The notes under the pieces are model-generated. The model was not told the origin of the DNA. It did no database searches and worked only from the letters and a program-made list of their open reading frames with translations. A program made the translations under genes and the position numbers. Of a stretch of 64,000 nt of DNA, positions 43,399 to 52,456 are shown piece after piece (positions within the stretch are counted from its first letter, which is position 1; each line of letters begins with the position of its first letter). Origin of the DNA: Kitasatospora fiedleri (GTDB taxonomy: Bacteria > Actinomycetota > Actinomycetes > Streptomycetales > Streptomycetaceae); contig NZ_OX419519.1 in the NCBI RefSeq assembly GCF_948472415.1, positions 6,229,001 through 6,293,000 of the forward strand. The letters are read 5' to 3'.

Positions 43399-44605
43399 AG
43401 TTCCTCCCGGACGGCGAACCCGGCGGTCTTCCCGGTGCGGTCGTTGCTGATCAGCGCGTCCACCACCCGGACCCGCACGTTCTCCGGGTCGTGCACGAAG
43501 GCGGTGCTCAAGGTGAAGGTGGCGGACAGCAGTTCGCGCCGCAGCGCGTCCGGGTCCGGCAGCTCGCCGAGCACCAGGACGTCCACCCCGCTGGCCCGGC
43601 CGCCCTGTTCGGTGACCAGCACCTGGGCCCGGGTGACGCCCGGCTCGCGCTCGACCCGGGCCAGCAGCTCGTCCACGTGCAGGCCCAGGCCGCGGACCTG
43701 CACCACGTTGTCGCGGCGCCCCAGCACCCGCATCGCCGGGCCCGGCCGCCCGCACGGGCAGGGCACCAACTCGCCTGCGTCGCCGGTGCGGTAGCGCAGC
43801 ACCGGGTTGAGCATCGCCGGGTCCAGCGAGGTGAAGTCCAGCAGCCCGTCCGCGCCGACGTGCACCAGCTGGTGCGGGAACGGGTGGAAGGTGTCGGCCG
43901 GGCAGTCGGGGGAGTTGGAGCCACCACCCAGGTCTCGGTGGAACCGAACATGCCGTGCCGGCGGGCCTTGGGCGCGACGGCCGCCAGGTCCTCCTCCAGC
44001 TGCGGCTGCCACGCCTCGCCCAGCCACAGCACCTTGCGCAGCGAGGGCAGTTCGATCCCGGCGGCGCGGGCGTGCGCGAACCACAGCCGCAGCACGCTCG
44101 GGGTGCCGCCGATCGCGGTGACCCCCCGGTCGGCCAGGAAGCCCAGCCACTCCGGGTACTCCTCGGCCGTCACCGACCCGAGCGCGATCACCCGGCAGCC
44201 GGACAGGTCGGCCAGGCCCGCCGCCAGGAAGTGCGCGCCCCACATCCGGCCCGCGCCCCAGGCGTTGACGAACACGTCGTCCCGCTCCAGCGGCTGCCAG
44301 TGCTGGTGCACCTTCGCCATGTAGAACCCGGTCGGCGCGTAGCCGACCTTCGGCGCGCCGGTCGAACCGCCGCTCTGGAACAGCCAGGTCGCGCCGCTCT
44401 CGGCGGCCGGCTCCAGGTGCGCCAGCGCCGTGTTCAGGTCGTCCTTGGCCAGCGGCGGCAGCGCGGCCAGCTCCGCCAGCGAGGACGGCGCCGCCGCGTC
44501 CGCGTACCGCTCGCCGAACTCCGGTACGCCGCGCAGCAGTTCCAGCGTCCGCCGGGCCACCGCCAGGCCGTCCGCCGCTTCCGCTTCGGTGAGGGAGAAG
44601 GTCAT
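43395..44605 (-). CDS. PaaK-like adenylate-forming ligase with one frame break
   Basis: About 403 aa once one base is restored. ATG 44605 overlaps the ATP-grasp stop (ATGA). N-terminal part: LFQSGGSTGAPKVGYAPTG (P-loop), LLWLGEAW-type core and GMFGSTETWVV (A5 equivalent). The frame breaks near 43910-43925, next to a GGGGG run, and the other frame continues as DCPADTFHPFPHQLVHV, LRYRTGDAGELVPCPCGRPG, LGRRDNVVQVRGLGLHV and ISNDRTGKTAGF with the catalytic Lys. That is the expected C-terminal order for phenylacetate-CoA-ligase-like enzymes. The Cys pair in the hinge (PCPCG) is common in this family. It would activate a carboxylic acid building block; identity unknown. Confidence 0.8.
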
Positions 44606-45666
44606 CGCCGCACACCGCCGTTCGAGAAGCCGTGCGCGAGGCCGTGCGCGGAGCCGTTCGCGAGGCCGTGTGCCGGGCCGCCCCCGCCCGCCAGGAAGGC
44701 CGCGTGCGCGTCCCGGTAGGCGGCGAACCGGGCCCGGGTGACGTCCCGCTGCACCGGCCGGCCGGGATCGTCCAGGTCCGGGGCGATCACCCCGTCCGGC
44801 TCCAGCTCGGAGAACCAGAACCGCTCGCCGTCGTGCAGGAAGTCCACGCAGAAGAACGGGATCGGCAGCTTCTTCGCGAAGTAGCCGGTGGCGTCGACCA
44901 GTTCGGGCGGGACCTCGCAGAACTCCATCGAACCGCCCCGGCTCGCGTTGGCCACCGGCGAGCCCGCCTCCGGGGTGCGCCGCAGCGCCGCGTACGGCCG
45001 CCCGTCGATCACGTACACCCGGTAGTCCACCGTGCCGTCCCCCAGGTACGGCTGCGCCACCAGCACGGTGTCGCCGCCCTGGGCCAGGCTGGCCAGGCCG
45101 CGCACGTCCTCCCGGGAGCGGGCCAGGCAGATCCCGCCGCCGCCGCACCAGCCGGACGGCTTCACGATCGCCGGGAAGGTCAGGCCGTCCAGCGCTGCCT
45201 CGTACTGGTGCTTGGAGACGTCCCGGCCGGAGCCGATCCGCACCGACGGGACGGGCGGCACCGGCGAGTCCGCCAGGAACAGCACCGTCGCCAGCTTGTC
45301 GTTGCCCAGCAGCGACACCTGCGCCGGGAACGGCAGGTAGAACCCGGCCTGCTCCAGCACCGCGCACAGCGTCAACTGGTTGAACACGTCCATCGACTGG
45401 TACGGCAGCGAGTACAGCGCCGTGATGAACAGCGTGTCCCCGGGCGTCACCGGCTCGCCGTCCACGTACACCCGCGGCCGGCCCGGGTCGGTGCCGTCCA
45501 CCGTCACCGCCTCCGGCGCGTGCATCGTCCACGCCAGGCCCAGCTCGGCGGCGATCTCCGCGTACATGTCCCAGAAGTAGTGCTTCCACATCGCCCCGGA
45601 CCGGCTCGACTCCCGGTCCGGGAAGATCCAGCACATCCGGCGCAGCGGCGCCTGCGGCTCGCTCAC
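44602..45666 (-). CDS. ATP-grasp ligase
   Basis: 354 aa, GTG start overlapping the radical SAM gene stop (GTGA); its own stop overlaps the next start (ATGA). The layout is that of glutathione-synthetase/RimK-type ATP-grasp enzymes: N-terminal Rossmann-like part (CWIFPDRESSRSGAMWKHYF), LLGNDKLATVLFLADS before the nucleotide lid, FPAIVKPSGWCGGGGICLA as the ATP-binding strand and loop, QPYLGDGTVDYRVYVIDG, and FSELEPDGVIAP with acidic metal ligands. Such enzymes form amide bonds from an acyl phosphate. In this operon it could join a beta-amino acid made by the neighbouring aminomutase to another amine. The C-terminus is a Gly/His/Ala repeat tail (AHGLANGSAHGLAHG). Confidence 0.88.
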   Translation of the reverse strand: MSEPQAPLRRMCWIFPDRESSRSGAMWKHYFWDMYAEIAAELGLAWTMHAPEAVTVDGTDPGRPRVYVDGEPVTPGDTLFITALYSLPYQSMDVFNQLTLCAVLEQAGFYLPFPAQVSLLGNDKLATVLFLADSPVPPVPSVRIGSGRDVSKHQYEAALDGLTFPAIVKPSGWCGGGGICLARSREDVRGLASLAQGGDTVLVAQPYLGDGTVDYRVYVIDGRPYAALRRTPEAGSPVANASRGGSMEFCEVPPELVDATGYFAKKLPIPFFCVDFLHDGERFWFSELEPDGVIAPDLDDPGRPVQRDVTRARFAAYRDAHAAFLAGGGGPAHGLANGSAHGLAHGFSNGGVRR

Positions 45667-47102
45667 TCGCTCTCCTCCAGTTCGCTCAGGTCGAATTCCC
45701 GCTCGGCGCCGGCCCGTTCGGCCCACCAGGCGCGGCCCTCGGGCGGCAGCGTGTCCACCGGGTCCACGTACGGGTAGCGCCGGTCCAGCCCGCCCCCGCC
45801 GCCCGGCCCCCCGGCCCCGCGCAGCTCCAGCCCGGTGCGGTAGTTCTTGGTCCAGTACGAGATGCCGCGGACCCGGTCGTAGCCCACCGCCTGGTGCACC
45901 CAGCGCTTGCCGACGTGCGGCACGTCCGCGACCAGCCGGGGCGTGGCGTAGCCCGGCAGGTAGCCGAGGATCGCCTCCTGGAGGCGCTGCGCCGCGGCCA
46001 GCGGCAGCCGCCAGTGCTCGGCGTTCGGGATCACGTCGCACAGGTAGAAGTAGTAGGGCAGCACGTTGGCCTCGCCCTGCAGCGCGAAGCACAGGTCGAG
46101 CAGCGCCGCCGGGGTGTCGTTCACGCCGCGCATCAGCACGCCCTGGTTGCGCACGTCCCGCACGCCCGCGTCCAGCAGCGCCCGGGCCGCCTCCGCGACC
46201 AGCGGGGTGACGGACGCCGCGTGGTTGGCGTGGGTGTGCACCGCCAGGTTGACCGAGCGCCGCGCGGCCAGCCGCGCCACCCGCTCCACCCCCGCCAGCA
46301 CCCGGGGCTGGAGCCAGTGCTGGGGCAGGCCGACGACCGCCTTGCTGGCCAGCCGGACGTCCCGCACCGAGCCCAGCTCCAGCAGCCGCAGCAGGAACGA
46401 CTCCAGCCGGGGCCACGGCACGTTCGCCAGGTCGCCGCCCGACACCACCACGTCCCGCACCGACGGGGTGCGCTTGAGGTAGTCGAGCATCTGCTCCTCG
46501 CGGTCCGCCGGACGCAGCACCAGCCGGGTCTTGGCGACCTGCGGGGTGGAGCGGCCGACCAGGTCCATCCGGGTGCAGTGCCCGCAGTACTGCGGGCAGG
46601 TGGACACCAGCTCGGCCAGCACCTTGGTCGGGTAGCGGTGGGTCAGCCCCTCCACCACCCACATCTGCGCCTCGTGCAGCGAGTCCCGGGCCGCCAGCGG
46701 GTGGCTCGGCCAGGACGCCAGCCGGTCCGCGCGCACCGGCAGCATGTAGCGGCGCACCGGATCGGCCAGGAACGCCTCGGTGAACGCGCCCGGCACCAGC
46801 GGCGCCCCGACCGCCATGGTGTTCAGCATGTGCGGCGGCACCAGCACCGACATGGTGGCGAACTCCCGCTGGTCGGCCGCCAGTTCGTCGTAGAATCGGT
46901 CGGTCAGCAGCGGCCCGAACACCTGCCGCAACTGCCGCTCGCCCTGCACGCAGTGCGCCCGCTGCCACTGCGCGTCCCGCCACTGCGCGGCCGTCACCTC
47001 CCGCCAGCCCGGCAGCCGCCGCCAGTCCGGCTCCGCCAGCGGCTGCCGCACGTACGGGTAGGGCTGCGGCGGCGGCTGACCGGAGCCGCTGTGCTGCTCC
47101 AT
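45663..47102 (-). CDS. kamA: Lysine 2,3-aminomutase-family radical SAM enzyme
   Basis: 479 aa, ATG 47102 sharing one base with the upstream stop (TGATG). Contains the radical SAM cluster motif CPQYCGHC in the KamA context (LVSTCPQYCGHCTRMDLVG). DVVVSGGDLANVPW, VNLAVHTHANHA, RNQGVLMRGVND and YYFYLCDVIPNAEHWR are family hallmarks. LVADVPHVGKR carries the lysine expected to hold PLP. Asp in CDV and Asp in VADVP match the two Asp residues that bind the substrate side-chain amine in clostridial lysine 2,3-aminomutase, so a basic substrate (lysine, perhaps arginine or ornithine) giving a beta-amino acid is likely. The N-terminal ~90 residues and the acidic C-terminus vary. It supplies a building block to the thiotemplate-like operon. 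Confidence 0.92.
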   Translation of the reverse strand: MEQHSGSGQPPPQPYPYVRQPLAEPDWRRLPGWREVTAAQWRDAQWQRAHCVQGERQLRQVFGPLLTDRFYDELAADQREFATMSVLVPPHMLNTMAVGAPLVPGAFTEAFLADPVRRYMLPVRADRLASWPSHPLAARDSLHEAQMWVVEGLTHRYPTKVLAELVSTCPQYCGHCTRMDLVGRSTPQVAKTRLVLRPADREEQMLDYLKRTPSVRDVVVSGGDLANVPWPRLESFLLRLLELGSVRDVRLASKAVVGLPQHWLQPRVLAGVERVARLAARRSVNLAVHTHANHAASVTPLVAEAARALLDAGVRDVRNQGVLMRGVNDTPAALLDLCFALQGEANVLPYYFYLCDVIPNAEHWRLPLAAAQRLQEAILGYLPGYATPRLVADVPHVGKRWVHQAVGYDRVRGISYWTKNYRTGLELRGAGGPGGGGGLDRRYPYVDPVDTLPPEGRAWWAERAGAEREFDLSELEESE

Positions 47103-48811
47103 CAGGAGACTCTCGACGTGAGCAGGCCGGCGTGCCGGGTGCGCAGCTCCCGCTTGAGCACCTTGCCGGTCGGGCCGAGCGGGAACTCGCCGTCCGCGCG
47201 GGCCACCCGCAGCGCGGCCAGCTCCGCCAGCCCGGCCCGGCCGAGTTCGGCGTTGGCCGCCTTCAACAGCCCGGCCTCGTCGGCGGAACCGGCCCCCGGC
47301 TGGAGCCGCACCACGGCGATCGGCCGCTGCCCGCCGTCCGGGTGCGGGACGCCCACCACCGAGCAGTCCTGCACCAGTTCGGCGCAGTCGGCCAGCAGCA
47401 CCTCCTCCAGCGGCAGGCTGTACACCGGCCCGTCCAGGGTGTCGATCACGTCGACCGTCCGGTCCAGGTGGAAGAACCGGCCCTCGGCGTCCCGGTAGGC
47501 GACGTCGCCGGTCAGCCAGTACCCGGACAGGTGGAAGCTCTCGGTCAGCCGCGCGTTGTTCCAGTACCCGGGCGTGATCGAGGGCGCCCGCACCGCCAGC
47601 AGGCCGACCGCCCCGACCGGCAGCTCGGCCCCGTCCTCGTCCAGCACGGTGGCGTGCTCCACCACCTCGGACGGCTTGCCCACGCAGCGGTCGGCGCGCT
47701 CCGTCTCCGGCGAGGTGACCTGCCCGAACAGCGCCATGCCCATCTCGGAGGAGCCCAGCCCGTCCACGAACTGCGAACCGGGCAGCGCGGGTTGCTCGGC
47801 CTTCTCCTGCGGCAGCAGCCACGGCCGGATCAACCCGGCCGGGCGCTCGCCCAGTCGGACCAGCCGCCGGACGTGCCCGTAGTGCGCGCTGTCGCCGGTG
47901 TTGAACCAGGAGTGCACCCTGGCGGCGCCCTTCACCGGCAGCTCGCCGGTCGCCAACTCCACGAAGGTGCGCGGGAAGGAGGCCACCATGGTCGGCTGGA
48001 ACGCCTCCATCACCGGCTCCACCACCGACCGCCGCCAGCCCGCCATCACCACCGTCGGCAGGCCCAGCAGCGTCGCGGTCAGGAAGTAGCTCAGACCGCC
48101 CGCGTGGGTGTGCGGCATCAGCGACATCAGCCGGTCGGACGGCTCGGCCGGGAAGCGGACCATCCGCGGCTGCTTGCCCTCCCAGAACTGCCGGTGCGCC
48201 AGGATCGTCGACTTCGGGGTGCCCGTCGTCCCCGAGGAGTGGATCAGCGCCACCACGTCCTCGGCCGCGTGCCGGTACGGGTACTCCGCCGGCAGCGGCG
48301 CGGCGGCCGCGTCGAACGCCTGCACCTCGGCGGTCAGCGCCAGGAACCGGGGCCGGCGCTGCGGGTCCTGCCGGTACGCGGACGCCAGCCGGGTGGTGTC
48401 GTCCGCCACCACCCCGACCACGCCGACGTGGTTCAGGTACCGCACCATCACGTCCGGCCGCATCGCGTCGTTCACCAGCGCCGGGACGGCCCCCAGGGCG
48501 GTCAGCGCGAAGAAGTGCAGCAGCGGCTCCAGGCCCTCCGCGACCACCACGGCCACCGGCTCGCCCGGCCGCACCCCCATCGCGTGGTACCAGGCCGCGT
48601 ACCGGTCGCGCAGCGCCACCAGGTCCAGCAGGCTGTGCCCGACCAGCACCACCTCGCCGCGGTGGTCGAGCCGGTGGGAGAACGCGTACGGCACCGCCCG
48701 GTTCGGGTTCGCCTCGACCGCCCGGTCGAGGAAGTTCCCCGCGCCGAGGTCCGGATCGGTCATGAACCGCTCCCGGACGGACAGCGGGGCGAGGGGCGTC
48801 TGGTCGCTCAT
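47102..48811 (-). CDS. Class I adenylate-forming enzyme (acyl-CoA synthetase/AMP ligase)
   Basis: 569 aa from ATG 48811, which has GGAG 5-6 nt upstream; an in-frame TTG four codons earlier lacks support. Motifs in order: VVALIHSSGTTGTPKSTIL (P-loop), PHTHAGGLSYF, DGLGSSEMGMALFG (A5), SGYWLTGDVAYRDAEGRFF (A7), LDRTVDVIDT (A8) and LGPTGKVLKRELR with catalytic Lys (A10). It adenylates a carboxylate, for transfer to CoA, a carrier protein or an amine. The stop overlaps the aminomutase start (TGATG), so it could activate the beta-amino acid or an acyl partner. It is the fourth adenylate-forming enzyme in this operon, counting the NRPS A domain and two PaaK-like proteins. Confidence 0.88.
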   Translation of the reverse strand: MSDQTPLAPLSVRERFMTDPDLGAGNFLDRAVEANPNRAVPYAFSHRLDHRGEVVLVGHSLLDLVALRDRYAAWYHAMGVRPGEPVAVVVAEGLEPLLHFFALTALGAVPALVNDAMRPDVMVRYLNHVGVVGVVADDTTRLASAYRQDPQRRPRFLALTAEVQAFDAAAAPLPAEYPYRHAAEDVVALIHSSGTTGTPKSTILAHRQFWEGKQPRMVRFPAEPSDRLMSLMPHTHAGGLSYFLTATLLGLPTVVMAGWRRSVVEPVMEAFQPTMVASFPRTFVELATGELPVKGAARVHSWFNTGDSAHYGHVRRLVRLGERPAGLIRPWLLPQEKAEQPALPGSQFVDGLGSSEMGMALFGQVTSPETERADRCVGKPSEVVEHATVLDEDGAELPVGAVGLLAVRAPSITPGYWNNARLTESFHLSGYWLTGDVAYRDAEGRFFHLDRTVDVIDTLDGPVYSLPLEEVLLADCAELVQDCSVVGVPHPDGGQRPIAVVRLQPGAGSADEAGLLKAANAELGRAGLAELAALRVARADGEFPLGPTGKVLKRELRTRHAGLLTSRVS

Positions 48812-48917
48812 GGGGGTCTCCAAGCAGGACGGGTCGCCGGGGCGGCCCTCGTGGGGCGTGCACCGGTCCGGGGGAAAGTGGTCAGAAGGCTTGCCGGGAT
48901 GGGGAACTGATGGAACG

Positions 48918-50336
48918 TCAGGTTGTGAGCAGGTCGGCGGCCGCCCGGCGGCCGGAGCGGATCGCGCCCTCCAGCAGGCCGAAGAACTCGGTACTGGTCT
49001 CGGTGCCCGCGAACCGCACCCGGCCGTGCGGGGCGGTCAGCGTCGGCCCGAGCGCCGACCAGTCGCCGGGGCCGAACAGCGCGGCGTAACAGCCCCTGCT
49101 CCACGGCTCGTTGACCCAGTCGGTGAGGTGGAAACCGACCGGCTCGGGCAGCATCGGGAACAGCCGCCGGGCCTGGTCGAGCGCCGACGCCCGCTGCTCG
49201 GCGGGCGGCAGGGCGGCGTAGCGGTGCGCCTCCGCGCCGGTGACGAAGCCGGTCAGCACGCCGGGGGAGCCCTCCGGCGGGGTGTCGTCCACCGTGGACA
49301 GCAGCGGACCGGCCGCGTTCACCGACCAGCCGGACAGCCCGTGCGCCCGCCACACCGGCTCCGGGAACACCAGGTGCAGCTTCACCGCGCAGCCCCGCCC
49401 GGTCCGCGAGGCGGCCCGCCGCACCGGCAGCCCCGGCCGGTACTCGATCGCGTCCGCGAGCAGCGGCGGCACCGCCACCACGGCCGCCTCCGCCCGGTAA
49501 CTCCCGTCCGGCGTGCGGACGGTGACCTCGGCGTCGGACTGCTCGACGGCCAGCACCGGCTCGGCGGTGCGCAGCACCCCGCCGGCGTCCAGCAGCCGCC
49601 GGGCCAGCCGCTCGCACAGCCGGTGCGCGCCGCCCGCCACCCGGTCCTGCTGGGCGCCGCCCGCGAAGGCGTTCAGGTAGCGCAGGCCGCCGCCCGAGCG
49701 CAGGTAGAAGGCCATGTGCAGGACGGAGACCTTCGCCGGGTCGGCGGCCATCATCTCGCCCAGGAACAGCGGGAAGAACAACCGGGCGTCCGGGTGGGCC
49801 AGTTGCCGGTCCGCCCAGTCGGCGGCGGTCAGCGCGTCGAGCCGCCCGGCGTCCGGCGTCAGCCAGGGCGCGTCCGGGCGGACGGCCGCCGCCAGCTCCT
49901 CCAACTGCTCGAACAGGTCGCCCAGGGCGACCGCGTTCAACGGCGGGAACCGCCCGTCGGTGGTCGCCGCGGGGCCGCCCGCGCCGTCGCCGCCGTCCGC
50001 GCCCAGCGCGAACCGGCTGGCCCCGACCATCTCGGTCGGCGCGGTCTTCAGGTCGCAGGCGGACAGCAGGGCGTGCAGCTCGGTGTGCCGGTCGCCCAGG
50101 TACGCGGCGCCCGCGTCCACCCAGCGCCCGGGCGCCACCTCGATGCCCCGGGCCCGCCCGCCGACCCGCTCCCGGGCCTCCAGCACCGTCACCCGCACGC
50201 CCCGCTCGGCCAGCTCCACGGCGGCGGTCAGCCCGGCCGCGCCCGCACCGACCACGACGGCCGAACGCGGGGCGGCGGTCGGACGCGGGACGGCGGCCGG
50301 ACGCGGGGCGGCGGGGGAGGGCGTGGCGGCGCTCAC
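48918..50336 (-). CDS. FAD-dependent amine oxidase (monoamine oxidase-like flavoprotein)
   Basis: 472 aa, GTG 50336 overlapping the carrier-protein stop (GTGA). After an Ala/Pro N-terminal arm the FAD motif VVVGAGAAGLTAAVELAERG appears (~30-50), followed by VLEARERVGGRARG, WVDAGAAYLG and the C-terminal RVRFAGTETSTEFFGLLEGAIRSG, the standard order of the flavin amine oxidase family (PF01593). It would oxidise an amine or amino acid, perhaps on the carrier protein next to it, to an imine. A gap of 106 nt before the next gene is the largest between cistrons from here down and could hold an internal promoter. Confidence 0.9.
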   Translation of the reverse strand: MSAATPSPAAPRPAAVPRPTAAPRSAVVVGAGAAGLTAAVELAERGVRVTVLEARERVGGRARGIEVAPGRWVDAGAAYLGDRHTELHALLSACDLKTAPTEMVGASRFALGADGGDGAGGPAATTDGRFPPLNAVALGDLFEQLEELAAAVRPDAPWLTPDAGRLDALTAADWADRQLAHPDARLFFPLFLGEMMAADPAKVSVLHMAFYLRSGGGLRYLNAFAGGAQQDRVAGGAHRLCERLARRLLDAGGVLRTAEPVLAVEQSDAEVTVRTPDGSYRAEAAVVAVPPLLADAIEYRPGLPVRRAASRTGRGCAVKLHLVFPEPVWRAHGLSGWSVNAAGPLLSTVDDTPPEGSPGVLTGFVTGAEAHRYAALPPAEQRASALDQARRLFPMLPEPVGFHLTDWVNEPWSRGCYAALFGPGDWSALGPTLTAPHGRVRFAGTETSTEFFGLLEGAIRSGRRAAADLLTT

Positions 50337-50662
50337 CGGACGGCCGTGGCGACGGCGGTGGCGGTGGCGGTGGCAGCGGTGGTGGCCGTGGCGACGCGGT
50401 CGGCGAGGCCCGCCGGGGTCGGATCGGCGAGGAAGTCCTCGAAGGTCAGTTCGACCCCGTAGGTGCGCGCCACCGCGCTCAGTACCCGGGTGGCGACCAG
50501 CGAATCCCCGCCCAGCAGGAAGAAGTTGCCGTCCGGCGGCACCTCCGCCAGCTCCAGGACGCGGCGGAACACCGCCGTCAGCGCGTCGAGCAGGTCGGTG
50601 CCGGGGGCGCCGGCGGGGGAGGGTGGGGCGGCGGGCGTGACGGCGGGCGTGTCGAGGCTCAT
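50333..50662 (-). CDS. Free-standing peptidyl/acyl carrier protein
   Basis: 109 aa, ATG 50662. Carrier-protein core: LLDALTAVFRRVLEL, then NFFLLGGDSLVATRVLS with the phosphopantetheine-accepting Ser in GGDSL, and ELTFEDFLADPTPAGLADRV. The last ~20 residues are an Ala/Thr/Val repeat (TATTAATATATAVATAVR) not usual for the family, and a similar Ala/Thr tail ends the adjacent A domain. It holds the aminoacyl or acyl intermediate as a thioester for the amine oxidase or other enzymes of the operon. It lies 156 nt downstream of the A domain stop; that spacer (50663-50818) is filled with GGTGCGCGGTGCG-type short repeats and has no gene. Confidence 0.93.
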   Translation of the reverse strand: MSLDTPAVTPAAPPSPAGAPGTDLLDALTAVFRRVLELAEVPPDGNFFLLGGDSLVATRVLSAVARTYGVELTFEDFLADPTPAGLADRVATATTAATATATAVATAVR

Positions 50663-50818
50663 CAGCGGGTCTCCTTCGACCGGTGCGGGGTGCGCGTGGT
50701 CCGGTGGTGCCAGCGGTGCGTGGTGCGCGGTGCTGTGCCTGAACGGTGGTGCCGCGTCCGGTCGGTGGTGCGCCCGGACGGGTGGTGCGCGGTGCGCGGT
50801 GCGGCGGTGCGCGGTGGT

Positions 50819-52456
50819 TCAGCCAACGGCGGTGGCGGCGGCGGTGGCGGCGGTGGCGGCAGTCGCGGCGGCGCCGCCGTGCAGCAGGTGCGAGCCCGCG
50901 CGGTCGATCTTCCCGCCGGGGGTGCGGGCCAGCTCGGGGACGACGGCGAGTCGGCTCGGGACGAGGTGGGCGGGCAGCAACTCCCGTAGGTGGCGCAGCA
51001 GTTCCTCGGAGGTCGGCGCCGCCGCCCGGTCCGCTCCGGGGCGCGGGACGACGTAGGCGACCAGCGCGGTGCGGCCGGCCAGGGTGGTCGCGGTGACGGC
51101 CGCCAGCCCCACCCGGGGGTGGGTGCCCAGGGCGGCCTCCACCTCGGCCGGGTCGACCCGGATGCCGCGGATCTTCACCTCGTGGTCGATCCGTCCCCGG
51201 TGGGTCAGCACCCCGTCCGCCGCCCGGGAGACCCGGTCGCCGGTCCGGAACCAGCGCCGTCCGGCCCGCTCGGTGAACCGCTCCGCGGTGACCTCCGGCA
51301 GCCCGGGGTAGCCGGCCGCCAGGGCGGGGCCGCCGATCAGCAACTCGCCCTCTTCGGTGAGCAGTTCCTCGACGTGCGGCAGGGTGCGGCCGATCGGCGC
51401 GCGCTCCGCCTGGTCCCACCGGCGGCCGGGCTCCGGGGTGTCGGGGCCGAGCAGGTCCACCGCGTGGGTGATCAGGGTGGTCTCGGTGCAGCCGTAGGTG
51501 TTCAGCAGCCTGATCCGGCCGCTGTCCGCCAACCGGCTCCAGTCCGCCAGCCGGGCCGGGTCGGCGGCCTCGCCGCCGATCACCACCAGCCGCAGGCAGG
51601 CGGGCAGTTCGGCGTCCGGGCCGTCCTCGGCGAGGTGCAGCACCAGCTCGTGCCAGAACGCGGTGGGCAGGTCCAGCACGGTGATCCCGCGCCGCTCCAC
51701 CGCCCGCAGCAGCCGGGGGAAGGACCCCGAGTGCGCCTCCGGCTCGAACACCAGCCGGGCGCCGGAGACCAGGGTCGGCAGGATCTCCTCGAAGCAGGTG
51801 TCCCAGTTCAGCGAGGCGAACTGCAGCACCCGGTCCTGCGGCGTCACCCCGAACAGCCCGCGCAGCGAACCCACCACCGCCGAGATCGCCCGGCGCGGCG
51901 TCAGCACCGGCTTCGGCCGACCCGTCGACCCGGAGGTGAACAGCAGGTACGCGGGCTCCTCCGGCCCGACCGCGACGGCCGGACGCCACGGCGCACCGCC
52001 GTCCGCACCGCCGTCAGCCGTCCCGTCCGCACGGCCGTCCGCACCGTCGTCAGTCGCGCCGTCCGCCGCCGCGAGCCCCGCCCCGACGTGCGGCAGCCCG
52101 AGCAGCGCGGCCTGTTCGGCCGACCCCACCAGCGCGGTGCAGCCGGCCGCCGCCGCCATCGCGCGCTGCCGCTCCACCGGGAAGGCCGCATCCAGCGGGA
52201 CGTACGCGCCACCCGCCGCGAGGATGCCCAGCAGGGCGACCACGGTCTCCGGGGCGTGCCCGGCCGAGACCGCCACGGGGCCCGGCCGGTCGCCCAGCGC
52301 GTCCGCCAACTGGCCGACGTGAAAAGCGAGTTGGTGGTAGCTGAGCGTACAAGCGGGAGACTCGATCGCGGTTAGTCCGGGCCACCTGAGAGCGGTTTCC
52401 TCGAACGCGTCGAGCAGATCGGAGCCCGGTCTGTTGACGCCGCCGTTCTTTGACAT
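50819..52456 (-). CDS. Free-standing NRPS-type adenylation domain
   Basis: 545 aa from ATG 52456 (GGAG 5-6 nt upstream). The A-domain core motifs are present: LLFTSGSTGRPKPV (A3), FASLNWDTCFEEILPTL (A4), LLNTYGCTETTLIT (A5), GELLIGGPALAAGYPGLPEVTAERF (A6), WFRTGDRVSRAADGVLTHRGRIDHEVKIRGIRV region (A7-A8) and TPGGKIDRAG with Lys (A10). The specificity pocket begins D-T--E (WDTCFEE), where GrsA has D-A--W, so alpha-amino recognition by Asp235 is kept, but I cannot name the amino acid. It should load the carrier protein encoded next. First gene of the operon; its C-terminus is an Ala/Thr low-complexity tail and an Asp/Gly/Ala insert lies near residue 145. Confidence 0.92.
   Translation of the reverse strand: MSKNGGVNRPGSDLLDAFEETALRWPGLTAIESPACTLSYHQLAFHVGQLADALGDRPGPVAVSAGHAPETVVALLGILAAGGAYVPLDAAFPVERQRAMAAAAGCTALVGSAEQAALLGLPHVGAGLAAADGATDDGADGRADGTADGGADGGAPWRPAVAVGPEEPAYLLFTSGSTGRPKPVLTPRRAISAVVGSLRGLFGVTPQDRVLQFASLNWDTCFEEILPTLVSGARLVFEPEAHSGSFPRLLRAVERRGITVLDLPTAFWHELVLHLAEDGPDAELPACLRLVVIGGEAADPARLADWSRLADSGRIRLLNTYGCTETTLITHAVDLLGPDTPEPGRRWDQAERAPIGRTLPHVEELLTEEGELLIGGPALAAGYPGLPEVTAERFTERAGRRWFRTGDRVSRAADGVLTHRGRIDHEVKIRGIRVDPAEVEAALGTHPRVGLAAVTATTLAGRTALVAYVVPRPGADRAAAPTSEELLRHLRELLPAHLVPSRLAVVPELARTPGGKIDRAGSHLLHGGAAATAATAATAAATAVG

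Noticed and set aside
39887..52456. Canonical NRPS or PKS cluster
   Set aside because: No condensation, ketosynthase, acyltransferase or thioesterase domain is present; only a lone A domain and lone carrier protein occur.
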